Assembly: GCA_036407035.1 (NCBI GenBank)
Contig: DASXAA010000079.1
Location: forward strand, 1-64,000
Source: JACVRW01 sp036407035
GTDB taxonomy: Bacteria > Actinomycetota > Thermoleophilia > Solirubrobacterales > Thermoleophilaceae
Direction of reading: 5' to 3'
Length of the DNA: 64,000 nt
Both the position numbers and the translations under genes were made by a program. Positions 31,752-40,214 of the stretch are shown piece by piece; the first letter of the stretch is position 1, and each line of letters opens with the position of its first letter. The notes below the pieces were generated by a model that did not search any database, had not been told where the DNA came from, and saw only the letters and a program-made list of their open reading frames with translations.

Positions 31752-32917
31752 CCCCACTCCACCTCCAGGGCGGCCGGCTTGCGGAACACCAGCCCGCGCG
31801 GGGCCGCCGGCCGGACGAGGCGCAGCCCTGGCAGCCGGTCGAGCACCCGGCCGACTGCCGTGTGGCCCTCGAGCCGCGCCAAGTGCATCCCGATGCACAC
31901 GTGCGGCCCGTGCGCGAACGCGATGTGCCGGCTCGCGTTCTCGCGCCGCACGTAGAAGCGGTCCGGGTCCGGGAACGTCGCCGGGTCGCGGTTCGCGCCC
32001 GCGATCGAGATCGTCACGAGGTCGCCGGCCGCGACGGCCGCGTCGCCGAGCCGCGCGTCCCTGGTCGCGTAGCGGTCGACCACGGCCGCCGCCGGCTCCA
32101 GCCGCAGCGACTCCTCGATCGCGCCGCGCAGCAGGCCGCGATCGGCGCTCACCAGCGCCAGTTGCTCCGGATTGGTCAGCAGGTGGAGGATCGCGTTCGA
32201 GATCATCCCCTCCGTCGTCTCGATGCCGCCGAACATCAGCACGGCGGCGTTCGAGATCACCTCGTCGCGCGTGAGCCCGCCCGCGTCGCTCGCGGCCGCG
32301 GCCAGGAGCGAGGACGCCGGGTCGCGGTCGAGCGTGGGCTCCACCCCCGCGCGCAGCGCGGCGAACGCCTCGCGGCCGCGCTCCGTCACCGGCCTGCCCG
32401 CCGCGACGCCGCTCACCGAGTCCACGATCCCGTCGTACCAACCGAGCATCGCGCGCGTGTCGGCGCCGTCGAGCCCGAGCGCGAACGCCACCACGCTCGC
32501 CGCCAGCGGGCCGGCGAACGCGCGCCGCAGCTCCGCCCGGCCGAGTGGCTCGAGCCCGTCGATCAGCCGCTCGGTCTCCGACTCCACGAGCGCCGTGAAA
32601 CGCTCGCGCACGGCGTGGAGGCGAAACGGGCGCGCGAACGGGTCGCGGTGCCGGCCGTGGGCGTCGCCGTCGAGGGAGAGCATGCTCGGTCCGACCACCC
32701 TCGCGGTGGAGAAGCGCGGGTCGTCGACCGTGAACGTCGCCGAGTCGCGCATGGTCCGCATGGCGAGGTCGCGCCGCGTGACGAGCCACGCGTCGAGGGC
32801 GGGCACCCATGACGCCGGCTCGCGCTCGCGCAGCCGGGCGAGCAGCGGGTGGGGATCCGCCTCGAGGTCCTCGAGGCGGGCGGCCGCGCCGATCGGGAAC
32901 GAAGCCGCCCGCCCCAT
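31748..32917 (-). CDS. Cytochrome P450
   Basis: This 389-residue soluble bacterial P450 has the I-helix FGGIETTEG (Thr for oxygen activation), the ExxR helix EESLRLEP and the heme loop FAHGPHVCIGMHLARLEG. It needs a ferredoxin and reductase; the small ferredoxin at 13267 is a candidate partner. The Glu-Thr-Thr form of the I-helix resembles CYP families of actinobacteria. The substrate is unknown. It is translationally coupled to mtnA. Confidence 0.93.
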   Translation of the reverse strand: MGRAASFPIGAAARLEDLEADPHPLLARLREREPASWVPALDAWLVTRRDLAMRTMRDSATFTVDDPRFSTARVVGPSMLSLDGDAHGRHRDPFARPFRLHAVRERFTALVESETERLIDGLEPLGRAELRRAFAGPLAASVVAFALGLDGADTRAMLGWYDGIVDSVSGVAAGRPVTERGREAFAALRAGVEPTLDRDPASSLLAAAASDAGGLTRDEVISNAAVLMFGGIETTEGMISNAILHLLTNPEQLALVSADRGLLRGAIEESLRLEPAAAVVDRYATRDARLGDAAVAAGDLVTISIAGANRDPATFPDPDRFYVRRENASRHIAFAHGPHVCIGMHLARLEGHTAVGRVLDRLPGLRLVRPAAPRGLVFRKPAALEVEWG

Positions 32918-32927
32918 GGGTTGTCCG

Positions 32928-33905
32928 CTAGAGCAGGTTGTTGGCCTGGAGGAAGCTCTTCGCCACCTCGGCCTCGTCCTGCTTGTCGATCGCCACGGCC
33001 TTGTTCATCGTGATCATCGCGTCGTTGGTGAGCAGCTTGCTCACCGAGTCGACGACGTCGAAGAACTGCTGGCCGCCGAGCGCCTCGTACTTGTCCTTGT
33101 TCATGACCATCGCGACGTGCTGGTAGCCGAAGATGCCCTTCGGGTCCTCCAGCACGGTGTACTTCCCGCTCGCGAGCTGCGCGTCGGTCGAGAACACGTT
33201 CGCGCTGTCCACGTCGCCGTTGTCGAGCGCCTGGTACTGGATGCCCAGCGCCAGCTGCTTGAACTGCGCGTCGGTCAGGCCGTACTCGGACTGCATGCCC
33301 TTGAGGCCCTGGAAGCGGCTCTTGAACTCGGGCCGCGCGCCGACGGTGAACTTCCCGAGCTTCTTCAGGTCCGCCACGGTCTTGAGCCCGTTCTTGTCGG
33401 CCGTGTCCTTCGTCGTGGCGATCGCGTCCACGTCGAAGAACGGCGTCTGCTGGCTGATCACCTGCCCGCGTCCCTCGTAGAACTGCTTCGCCAGGTCGTA
33501 GGTCTGCTGGTCGCTCTTGGGGATGATGTCCTTGCGGGCGACGACCGCCACCGACACGCCGAGGTACTCCGGGTAACCGTCGATCTGGTCGCTCGTGAGC
33601 GCCTTGTCGATGATCTCGGTCGAGCCGATGTTCTTCTTCAGCTTGACCGTGTAGCCCTTGGCCTCGAGCGCCTGCTTGTAGAGCTCGCCGAGCACGAACT
33701 CCTCGGTGAAGTCCTTCGTGCCGAGGGTGACGGTCGGCTTGCCCTTGCCGGGCTGGTCGGAGGAGGCCTCCTGGCCGCCTCCGCCACCGCCTCCACCGCC
33801 GCCGTTGTCGTCGTCGTCGCCGCCGCAGGCGGCGAGGAGGAACCCGGTCGCGAGCAGTGCCGCCAGCAGGGCCAGCAGCCGGGATTGGGATTTGGACAGT
33901 GTCAA
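32928..33905 (-). CDS. Glycine-betaine/osmoprotectant ABC substrate-binding lipoprotein
   Basis: The 325-residue lipoprotein has the signal LLALLAALLATGFLLAACGG with Cys27 lipidated. A D4/N/G10 low-complexity linker and a type F (OpuAC/OsmF) binding domain follow: VTLGTKDFTEEFVLGELYKQ, DGYPEYLGVS. TTG 33905 is chosen because GGAAGGAG lies 6 nt upstream and the signal peptide follows. It is the last gene of the four-gene operon. The ligand is probably betaine, choline or a similar quaternary amine (family inference). Confidence 0.9.
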   Translation of the reverse strand: MTLSKSQSRLLALLAALLATGFLLAACGGDDDDNGGGGGGGGGGQEASSDQPGKGKPTVTLGTKDFTEEFVLGELYKQALEAKGYTVKLKKNIGSTEIIDKALTSDQIDGYPEYLGVSVAVVARKDIIPKSDQQTYDLAKQFYEGRGQVISQQTPFFDVDAIATTKDTADKNGLKTVADLKKLGKFTVGARPEFKSRFQGLKGMQSEYGLTDAQFKQLALGIQYQALDNGDVDSANVFSTDAQLASGKYTVLEDPKGIFGYQHVAMVMNKDKYEALGGQQFFDVVDSVSKLLTNDAMITMNKAVAIDKQDEAEVAKSFLQANNLL

Positions 33906-33927
33906 CTGCGCTCCTTCCGTTGTTTGG

Positions 33928-34623
33928 CTAGCCGGCGCCGACGGGCTCGACGCTCGGCTCGACGATCCGTTCCTTGCCGCGCCGCCGCAGCCCGCGCGGC
34001 GTGACGAGTCGCTGGATCAGGGAAAAGACTCCGTCCGTCGCGAACGCGAGGGCCGCGATGACGATCGAGGCGCCCACGACCCCCTCGATGCCGTAGGTCG
34101 ACTGGTTGACGATGATGTCGCCGAGGCCCTCGCCGCCGGCGAGGGCGGCGAGCGGGGTCGTGGCCACGACGTACACGGCTGCCGTGCGGATGCCGGCGAA
34201 CATCAGCGGCAGCGCGAGCGGCAACTCGACCCGCCACAGCACCTGGGTCGGCCTCATTCCCATCGCCCGCGCCGCACGCACGGCGTCCGGATCGACCTGC
34301 TCGACGGCCACGTACGCGTTCGTCAGCATGACGGGCGCGGCCAGGATGACCAGCGCGACCATGACGTTCAGGAAGCCGACCCCGAGCAGGGCGAGGCCGA
34401 TCGAGATCAGGGCCAGGCTGGGCAGCGCGCGGCCCACGTTCGACGCGTTGATCGCGATGAACGAGCCGCCGTGGATGTGCCCGAGCCAGACTCCGAGCGG
34501 GATCGCCAGCGCCATCGCCACGCCCAGCGCCGCCCCGGACAGGAGGAGGGTCTCCACCGTCTTGTCCCAGAGCAGGCCGGGGTTGTCGACGATGAACTGG
34601 AGCGCGTCTACGAAGGTCCCCAC
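33928..34623 (-). CDS. Osmoprotectant ABC permease 2
   Basis: This 231-residue permease has about five or six helices and the BPD-transport coupling motif (ARAMGMRPTQVLWRVELPLA). It pairs with permease 1 to form the channel. Start GTG 34623; its start overlaps the permease 1 region by no more than a few nt. The C-terminus is charged and cytoplasmic. Confidence 0.92.
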   Translation of the reverse strand: MGTFVDALQFIVDNPGLLWDKTVETLLLSGAALGVAMALAIPLGVWLGHIHGGSFIAINASNVGRALPSLALISIGLALLGVGFLNVMVALVILAAPVMLTNAYVAVEQVDPDAVRAARAMGMRPTQVLWRVELPLALPLMFAGIRTAAVYVVATTPLAALAGGEGLGDIIVNQSTYGIEGVVGASIVIAALAFATDGVFSLIQRLVTPRGLRRRGKERIVEPSVEPVGAG

Positions 34624-34624
34624 G

Positions 34625-35344
34625 TCACGCCCTCCGCGCCCGGGTCCAGGGCGCGATGAACCGCTGCAGCAGCACGAGCAGCACGTCGGCGATCAGCGCC
34701 AGCAGCACCGCCAGCACGCCGGCGGCGACGAACTGCGTCTTGAAGCCGCTCTGGATCGCGTTGAAGATCGGCTGGCCGAGCCCGCCCACGCCGATGAACG
34801 CGGCCACCGTCGCCAGGCTGATCGTCATGACCGTGGCGATCCGGATCCCCGCCATGATCGCCGGCAGCGCGAGCGGCAGCTCCACGCGCCAGAGGGTCTG
34901 TCTCGGCGTCAGCCCCATGGCGCGCGCGGCCATGCGCGCGTCCTCGGGCACCTCCTGCAACCCGGTGAGCGTGTTCCTGAACAGGATCAGCAGCGTGTAC
35001 GACACCAGCGCGATCTCGGCGCTCGTGCGCGTGAGCCCGGTGATCGGCACCATCAGCTGGAAGAAGGCGATGCTCGGGACCGTGTAGAGGAAGGCCGCGA
35101 AGAACGCGAACGACCGCTCGAACCAGCCGCGGTTGTAGGCCAGCAGGGCGGCGCCGAACGAGAGGACGAAGCCGATCCCGACGGCCATCAGCGTCAGCTC
35201 GATGTGCTCTACGATGCGCGGCTCGAAGACGCGGTCGAAGTTGTCCTTGAACCACGCGGCGCAGAAGGTGTGGTTCTCGCGGATGCACTCGCTGGCGCGC
35301 TCGAACTTGGGGATCACCGGCTGCTGCGCCAGGACGCCGATCAC
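34625..35344 (-). CDS. Osmoprotectant ABC permease 1
   Basis: This 239-residue permease has an N-terminal periplasmic/leading segment of about 45 residues (with CIRENHTFC, two cysteines), then about five or six helices. The coupling motif is ARAMGLTPRQTLWRVELPLA. It overlaps the ATPase gene stop by 4 nt. Its EAA loop is nearly identical to that of permease 2, as expected of paralogues. Confidence 0.92.
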   Translation of the reverse strand: MIGVLAQQPVIPKFERASECIRENHTFCAAWFKDNFDRVFEPRIVEHIELTLMAVGIGFVLSFGAALLAYNRGWFERSFAFFAAFLYTVPSIAFFQLMVPITGLTRTSAEIALVSYTLLILFRNTLTGLQEVPEDARMAARAMGLTPRQTLWRVELPLALPAIMAGIRIATVMTISLATVAAFIGVGGLGQPIFNAIQSGFKTQFVAAGVLAVLLALIADVLLVLLQRFIAPWTRARRA

Positions 35345-36408
35345 CGCTCCGCCTCCCTCTGCCCGGGTCCGATCAGGTCGGTGATCGCGTGCAGGGCGAC
35401 CGAGCCCTTCGGCCGGCCGTCGCCGTCGAGCACGGTGACGCGCTCCACGCCATCCACGAGCATCATCGACAGCGCGTCGCGCAGCGTGGTGTCCTCGGCC
35501 GCCCTGAGGCCGTCGGCGTCGTCGCCCGGCGCGGGGTCCAGCTCGAGGTCGCGCAGCTCCCAGACCACGAGCCGCTTGAGACCGCGGTCCGCTCCCACGA
35601 AGTCGGCAACGAAGGCGTTGGCGGGCTCGGCCAGGATGCGGTCGGGCGTGTCGTACTGCACGAGCTCGCCGTCGCGCAGGATCGCGATCCGGTTGCCCAT
35701 CTTGATCGCCTCGTCGATGTCGTGGGTGACGAAGACGACGGTCTTCGGCACCTCCTCGTGCAGCCGCAGGAAGTCGTCCTGGAGGCGGTCGCGCGTGATC
35801 GGGTCGAGCGCCCCGAAGGGCTCGTCCATCAGCATCAGCGGCTGGTCGGCGGCCATCGCGCGCGCCACGCCGATGCGCTGGCGCTGGCCGCCGGAGAACT
35901 CGCCCGGGTAGCGGCGCAGGTCCTCGTCGGGGTCGAGCCCGACGAGCTCGAACAACTCACGCGCCCGGGCGTGGATCCGGTCCTTCCGCCAGCCGAGCAG
36001 GCGCGGCACCGTCCCGACGTTGTCCTCCGCCGTCATGTGCGGGAACAGCCCGATCTGCTGGAAGACGTAGCCGATGCCGCGGCGCAGCTCGGTCTCGTTC
36101 AGGTTGCGCGTGCTGCGGCCGTCGATCGTTATGTCGCCAGAGGTCATCGGGATCAGGCGGTTGACCATCTGGAGGGCCGTCGTCTTGCCGCTGCCGGACG
36201 GGCCGATCAGGACGCAGATCTCGCCCGCCGGGATCTCGAGCGTGAGGTTCGAGATGGCCGGCGTGCGGCGCCCGGAATAGACCTTCGTGGTCTCGGCGAA
36301 GGCGAGCTCGGCCACCGACGGCCCGGCACCGTTTCCCGTGCGGCGCTTGGCTTCGACGTGGGGGATGGCCGACGACCCCTGGGGCTGGGCGGAATCGGGT
36401 GTATTCAC
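35341..36408 (-). CDS. opuCA: Osmoprotectant ABC ATPase with C-terminal CBS region
   Basis: The 355-residue ATPase has Walker A GPSGSGKTT, signature SGGQRQRIGVARAM, Walker B LMLMDEPFGALD and the H-loop THDIDEA. The tail (about 285-350) looks like a CBS-type sensor (DALSMMLVDGVERVTVLDGD), as in OpuA/OpuC ATPases that sense ionic strength. GTG 36408 has GGGGAGGT upstream; TAGCAT at about 36456 (minus) is a possible -10. It is the first gene of the operon. Confidence 0.93.
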   Translation of the reverse strand: MNTPDSAQPQGSSAIPHVEAKRRTGNGAGPSVAELAFAETTKVYSGRRTPAISNLTLEIPAGEICVLIGPSGSGKTTALQMVNRLIPMTSGDITIDGRSTRNLNETELRRGIGYVFQQIGLFPHMTAEDNVGTVPRLLGWRKDRIHARARELFELVGLDPDEDLRRYPGEFSGGQRQRIGVARAMAADQPLMLMDEPFGALDPITRDRLQDDFLRLHEEVPKTVVFVTHDIDEAIKMGNRIAILRDGELVQYDTPDRILAEPANAFVADFVGADRGLKRLVVWELRDLELDPAPGDDADGLRAAEDTTLRDALSMMLVDGVERVTVLDGDGRPKGSVALHAITDLIGPGQREAER

Positions 36409-36444
36409 TGAGGCGGCTTACCTCCCCGGCAAGCGGCCCAAATG

Positions 36445-36831
36445 CTAACCGGGCCCGGTCCGGTCCTCGGGTCGGGTTCGCGAAGCCTTAACGTCGGCGG
36501 TCGCGAGCCGCTCGAGCTCGCGGCGCAGCTCCTCCCGCAGCTCGTCGACCTCGTCGGCGCCGACCTCGGGGTCGGACTCCGCCGATTCCACGAGCGCGGC
36601 GGCGAGGGTCTCGCTGGCGGCCTTGAGATCTGCGGTGGCCCGCTCGCGGTCGTCCGCGCCGCGCACCTCGAGCGCGCGTTGCTTCGTCTCCTCGGCGAGC
36701 GGTTCCAGCCGCCGCTTGTCGGCGTCCGGCAGCACCCGCCAGTGCGAGTACATCGTGCGGGCGACGCGGATCCCCAGCGCCGCCCCGGCGCCGCCGATGA
36801 GGAGCTTGGCGGTTGGCATCGCGCCCGCCAT
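36445..36831 (-). CDS. Hypothetical protein with N-terminal hydrophobic segment
   Basis: This 128-residue protein has a short hydrophobic N-terminus (AKLLIGGAGAALGIRVART) and a long charged helix rich in Glu, Arg and Lys, predicted as coiled coil (about 45-115). It may be a membrane-anchored coiled-coil protein. ATG 36831 or 36819 could be the start. No domain is recognised. It lies 26 nt downstream of the flavin oxidoreductase gene. Confidence 0.6.
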   Translation of the reverse strand: MAGAMPTAKLLIGGAGAALGIRVARTMYSHWRVLPDADKRRLEPLAEETKQRALEVRGADDRERATADLKAASETLAAALVESAESDPEVGADEVDELREELRRELERLATADVKASRTRPEDRTGPG

Positions 36832-36857
36832 CGTTGCGCGCGCGGTGGACGGAAGTG

Positions 36858-37712
36858 TCAGAGCGCGGCTTCCGCCAGCAGGTCCACCTGGTCCGGGTCG
36901 GGCGACGACGGGAACAGGACCAGCTCGTCGCACCCGGCGGCCGCGAAGCCGTCGATCCGCTCGCGGACCGCCTCCGGGGTGGTGAGCGCGCCCGCGGCGA
37001 TCTGGGCCGCGGCCTCGCCGGTGAAGGCGTAGTAGTCCTTCAGGTAGGCGTCGGCGCGTTGCGGGGCGTCGTCGCCGAGTGAGAAGTAGGCGAGCGCGAG
37101 CACGCGGGGGCTGCCGTCGCGGCCGGCCTCGCGCCAGGCGGCACGGACCTGTTCGAGCCGCTCGGCGAACTGGTCGGGCGAGCCGCCGCCCATGATCCAG
37201 CCGTCGTACTTCGCGGCGCGGCGGAACGGGCGGGGCGAGGAGCCGCCGATGATGATGCTCGGGGGCGGGCTCGACGTCGGTCCGATCGGGCCGGCGAAGC
37301 CCTTGTCGGCGCCGTCCCAGATCGAGGTGATCTCGTCGAGCTGCCGCTCGAACCGGGCGCCGCGGCCTTCGAGGTCGACGCCGGCGGCGTCGAAGTCGTC
37401 CTCCCTGTTGCCCACGGCGAGGCCCAGCACGAGCCGGCCGTTCGACAGCTTCTGCAAGGTGGCCGCCTGCTTCGCGAGGAGGGCCGCGTTCGGGCGCAGG
37501 GGCAGGATGAGGATGGAGGTGACGAGCTTGATCCGGCTGGTCACGGTGGCGGCCGCGGCGAGGGCGATCAGCGGCTCCCAGTTCCCGTAGACGATGCGGT
37601 CGATGGTGCCGAGGGAGGAGAAGCCGGCCGCTTCGGCGCGCTGGGCCCAGTCGACGACCTGTCGGCTCTCGACTCCCGCGATCGTGGTGGGCAGCCCGAT
37701 TCCTACGTCCAT
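36858..37712 (-). CDS. LLM-class (F420/FMN-dependent) oxidoreductase
   Basis: The 284-residue luciferase-like TIM-barrel protein has MDVGIGLPTTIAGVESRQVV, LVTSILILPLRPNAALLAKQ and NGRLVLGLAVGNREDDF. LLM proteins of actinobacteria often use F420 in place of FMN; which one cannot be told here. It is divergent from a PPOX-type gene 37 nt away, another frequent F420 family, so a common cofactor is plausible. Confidence 0.9.
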   Translation of the reverse strand: MDVGIGLPTTIAGVESRQVVDWAQRAEAAGFSSLGTIDRIVYGNWEPLIALAAAATVTSRIKLVTSILILPLRPNAALLAKQAATLQKLSNGRLVLGLAVGNREDDFDAAGVDLEGRGARFERQLDEITSIWDGADKGFAGPIGPTSSPPPSIIIGGSSPRPFRRAAKYDGWIMGGGSPDQFAERLEQVRAAWREAGRDGSPRVLALAYFSLGDDAPQRADAYLKDYYAFTGEAAAQIAAGALTTPEAVRERIDGFAAAGCDELVLFPSSPDPDQVDLLAEAAL

Positions 37713-37749
37713 GCCGCGCCTCCTTGCAGCCGTGGCCTACGCTCGGCAC

Positions 37750-38181
37750 GTGACGCTACCGGAGCTTCCCGGCTGGGCCCTGTCGCTGGTCGATTCCGCG
37801 CGCGTGGCGCGGCTGGCGTTCGCCGATCCGTCCGGGGCGCCGCGGGTGCTGCCGGTGACGTTCGCGGTGGTCGACGGCGACGTGTGGAGCGCGATCGACC
37901 GGAAACCGAAGCGGACGCCGGAGCCGGCGCGCGTGCGCTACCTGCGGGAGCGGCCGGCGGCGGCGCTGTGCGTGGACCGCTACGACGACGACTGGTCGCG
38001 GCTCGCGTGGGTGCAGCTCTTGGGGCAGGTGTCGGTGCTGGGGGCCGGCGACGGGGCGGCCGCGATGGAGGCGCTGGTCGCCAAGTACGCGCAGTACCGG
38101 TCGGAGCGCCCGCCGGGACCGCTGCTGCGGCTGCGGGTGGAGCGGGCGCTGTCGTGGCGGGCGGCGGCGCCTGGCCGCTGA
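37750..38181 (+). CDS. PPOX-type F420/FMN-binding split-barrel protein
   Basis: This 143-residue protein has ARVARLAFADPSGAPRVLPV, TFAVVDGDVWSAIDRKPKR and LCVDRYDDDWSRLAWVQLLG. It belongs to the pyridoxamine-oxidase-like family; the subgroup with this pattern is commonly annotated as F420-dependent. GTG 37750 follows TACGCT (37738-37743) by 6 nt, so it is leaderless. An earlier ATG at 37711 is less likely because it would overlap the divergent gene. Confidence 0.88.
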   Translation: MTLPELPGWALSLVDSARVARLAFADPSGAPRVLPVTFAVVDGDVWSAIDRKPKRTPEPARVRYLRERPAAALCVDRYDDDWSRLAWVQLLGQVSVLGAGDGAAAMEALVAKYAQYRSERPPGPLLRLRVERALSWRAAAPGR

Positions 38182-38249
38182 CCTCTTCTGGTCGCCGCGC
38201 CGGGGCCCCCGCCTGGCCGCCGACCTCCTCTGGTCGCCGCGCCGGGGCC
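38170..38249. repeat. Tandem 42-nt duplication
   Basis: CCTGGCCGCTGACCTCTTCT, continued by GGTCGCCGCGCCGGGGCC, starts at 38170. The near-copy with CCGCCGACCTCCTCT starts at 38212. The first copy contains the stop codon of the PPOX gene, so the duplication probably involved the gene's 3' end. Confidence 0.75.
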
Positions 38250-38250
38250 T

Positions 38251-38352
38251 GCGTCTACGGCGGCAACCAGGGGGCTGGGTCTTTGGCTGCGGCCGGATTG
38301 CGAGTGTGGGCGCACTTGGGGTCGTATGTGATGCCTAAGTGCGCCCACACTC
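38251..38352. repeat. GGCAACCAGGGG motif followed by a 16-bp perfect hairpin
   Basis: The motif (CTACGGCGGCAACCAGGGG) is at 38255-38273. The arms GAGTGTGGGCGCACTT (38302-38317) and AAGTGCGCCCACACTC (38337-38352) are a perfect 16-bp inverted repeat with a 19-nt centre. It may form an RNA hairpin between two convergent genes, or be a mobile palindrome. Confidence 0.85.
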
Positions 38353-38391
38353 CACGCGGCGGCCGGCCACGCTCGGTGGGCTCGGCCCGCC

Positions 38392-39222
38392 CTATCGCTC
38401 CGCCGGCAGCCCGCGGCGCGACCATTCGCTCCACGAGCCTGGGTACAGGCGCGCGGGTCCGAGGCCGGCCAGCTCGGCCGCCATCACCAGCGTGCATGCG
38501 GTCACGCCGGAGCCGCAGTAGGCGACCACGTCCCGGCCCTCCGCGGCGCCGGCGGCCTCGAGGCGCTCGCGGAGCGCCTCCGCCGGCAGGAACCGGCCGT
38601 CCGGCGCGACGTCCGCGAACGGGACGTTCACCGCTCCCGGGATGTGACCCGCCACCGGGTCGATCGGCTCCGTCTCGCCGCGGTAGCGCTCGGGCGCGCG
38701 CGCGTCGAGGAGGAGCGGCCGCCCGTCGCGCACCTGCTCCAGGTCCGCGGTGTCGCCCTCGCGCGTGCGCGCGGTGAAGTCCCCGCGCTCGACCTCCTCG
38801 GGGCCGGCGCGCAGGTCGCCGCCCGCCTCGCGCCACGCCTTCAGGCCGCCGTCGAGCACCGCGACGCGGGCGTGACCGGTGTGACGAAGCAGCCACCAGA
38901 GGCGCACGGCGCCGCCCTCGCCGCTCTCGTCGTACGCGACCACCCGCGACGAGTCCGAGATCCCGGCGCGGCGCGCGGCAGCCCCGAAGGCGGCGGGGTC
39001 GGGGAGCGGGTGGCGGCCGCGATCGCCGGGCGGCGAGGCCAGGTCGCGATCGACGTCCAGGTACGGCGCGCCGGGCACGTGGCCGGCGAGCCAGTCGCGC
39101 TCGGCCTCGCCCGGCCGGCCGAGCCGGAAGCGGCAGTCCACGACGACGAGGCCCGGCTCGCCGAGGAGCTCGCGCAGCCAGGCGACGTCGACCAGGGGGC
39201 CGAAGCGTTCGCTCGCGTCCAC
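38392..39222 (-). CDS. Two-domain sulfurtransferase (thiosulfate/3-mercaptopyruvate type)
   Basis: This 276-residue tandem-rhodanese protein has an inactive N-terminal domain (VDCRFRLGRPGEAERDWLAG) and an active C-terminal domain with Cys in VAYCGSGVTACT. The CGSGVTA loop is typical of mercaptopyruvate/thiosulfate sulfurtransferases (SseA type). GTG 39222 is preceded by TAGGCT (minus strand, 39234-39229) at 6 nt. Its promoter overlaps that of the divergent alcohol dehydrogenase. Confidence 0.92.
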   Translation of the reverse strand: MDASERFGPLVDVAWLRELLGEPGLVVVDCRFRLGRPGEAERDWLAGHVPGAPYLDVDRDLASPPGDRGRHPLPDPAAFGAAARRAGISDSSRVVAYDESGEGGAVRLWWLLRHTGHARVAVLDGGLKAWREAGGDLRAGPEEVERGDFTARTREGDTADLEQVRDGRPLLLDARAPERYRGETEPIDPVAGHIPGAVNVPFADVAPDGRFLPAEALRERLEAAGAAEGRDVVAYCGSGVTACTLVMAAELAGLGPARLYPGSWSEWSRRGLPAER

Positions 39223-39227
39223 GGGCG

Positions 39228-39234
39228 TAGCCTA
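39228..39234. promoter_or_regulatory. Overlapping bidirectional -10 boxes
   Basis: TAGCCT (plus, 39228-39233) and TAGGCT (minus, 39234-39229) overlap by 5 bp within TAGCCTA. Each lies exactly 6 nt from a GTG start (39240 and 39222), so both genes appear leaderless and could not be initiated at once. Confidence 0.6.
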
Positions 39235-39239
39235 GGCGC

Positions 39240-40214
39240 GTGCGCGCCATGGTCCTCGAGGCTCCGGGTCGTCCCCTCGCGGCGGCCGAGCCGGCGGATC
39301 CCGTTCCCGGGCCGGGCGAGGTGCTCCTCGAGGTTGCCGCCTGCGGCGTCTGCCGCACGGACCTCCACGTGCTGGACGGCGAGCTCCCCGATCCGAAGCT
39401 GCCGCTCGTGCCCGGCCACCAGATCGTGGCGCGGGTCGTCGCGGGCGGTGAGCGGTACGCGGAGGGCGACCGGGTCGGGGTGCCGTGGCTCGGCTGGACC
39501 TGCGGGCGCTGCCGCTACTGCCTGTCGGGCCGGGAGAACCTCTGCGACAACGCCCGCTTCACCGGCTACCAGCTCGACGGCGGCTACGCCACGCTGGCCG
39601 TGGCCGACGAACGCTTCTGCTTCCCGATCCCGGACGACTACCCCGACCTCCAGGCCGCGCCGCTCCTCTGCGCGGGCCTGATCGGGTACCGCTCCCTCAA
39701 GCTCACCGGCGACGGCGAGCGCCTCGGCCTCTACGGGTTCGGCGCCGCCGCCCACATCGTCTGCCAGGTCGCCCTCCACGAGGGCCGCCGCGTGTTCGCC
39801 TTCACGCGCGCGGGCGACGAGGCCGCCCAGTCCTTCGCCCGCGACCTCGGCGCGGAGTGGGCGGGCGATGCCCTGCAGCCCGGCCCCGAGGAGCTCGACG
39901 CCGCGATCATCTTCGCCCCGGCCGGTGAGCTCGTGCCAGCCGCGCTGCGCGCCACCGCGAAGGGGGGCGTGGTCGTCTGCGGCGGCATCCACATGAGTGA
40001 CATCCCACCGATGCCCTACGACCTGCTCTGGGGCGAGCGCGTGCTCCGCTCGGTGGCGAACCTCACCCGCGCCGACGGCGAGGAGTTCCTCGCGCTCGCG
40101 CCGAGGATCCCGGTGCGCACCGAGGTGGAGAGCCACCCGCTGAGCGAGGCGAACGAGGCGCTCGAGCGGCTGCGCGCGGGAAAGCTGCGCGGCGCCGCGG
40201 TGCTGGTGCCCTAA
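39240..40214 (+). CDS. Zinc-dependent alcohol dehydrogenase
   Basis: This 324-residue MDR protein has catalytic zinc ligands in CGVCRTDLH and GHQIVARV, and the structural zinc cluster CGRCRYCLSGRENLC. The NAD motif is GFGAAAH, which lacks the full GxGxxG and so may be lax. It probably oxidises an alcohol or reduces an aldehyde. GTG 39240 is leaderless; ATG 39249 is an alternative start. Its stop TAA overlaps the TetR stop (CTAA, 40211-40214). Confidence 0.9.
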   Translation: MRAMVLEAPGRPLAAAEPADPVPGPGEVLLEVAACGVCRTDLHVLDGELPDPKLPLVPGHQIVARVVAGGERYAEGDRVGVPWLGWTCGRCRYCLSGRENLCDNARFTGYQLDGGYATLAVADERFCFPIPDDYPDLQAAPLLCAGLIGYRSLKLTGDGERLGLYGFGAAAHIVCQVALHEGRRVFAFTRAGDEAAQSFARDLGAEWAGDALQPGPEELDAAIIFAPAGELVPAALRATAKGGVVVCGGIHMSDIPPMPYDLLWGERVLRSVANLTRADGEEFLALAPRIPVRTEVESHPLSEANEALERLRAGKLRGAAVLVP

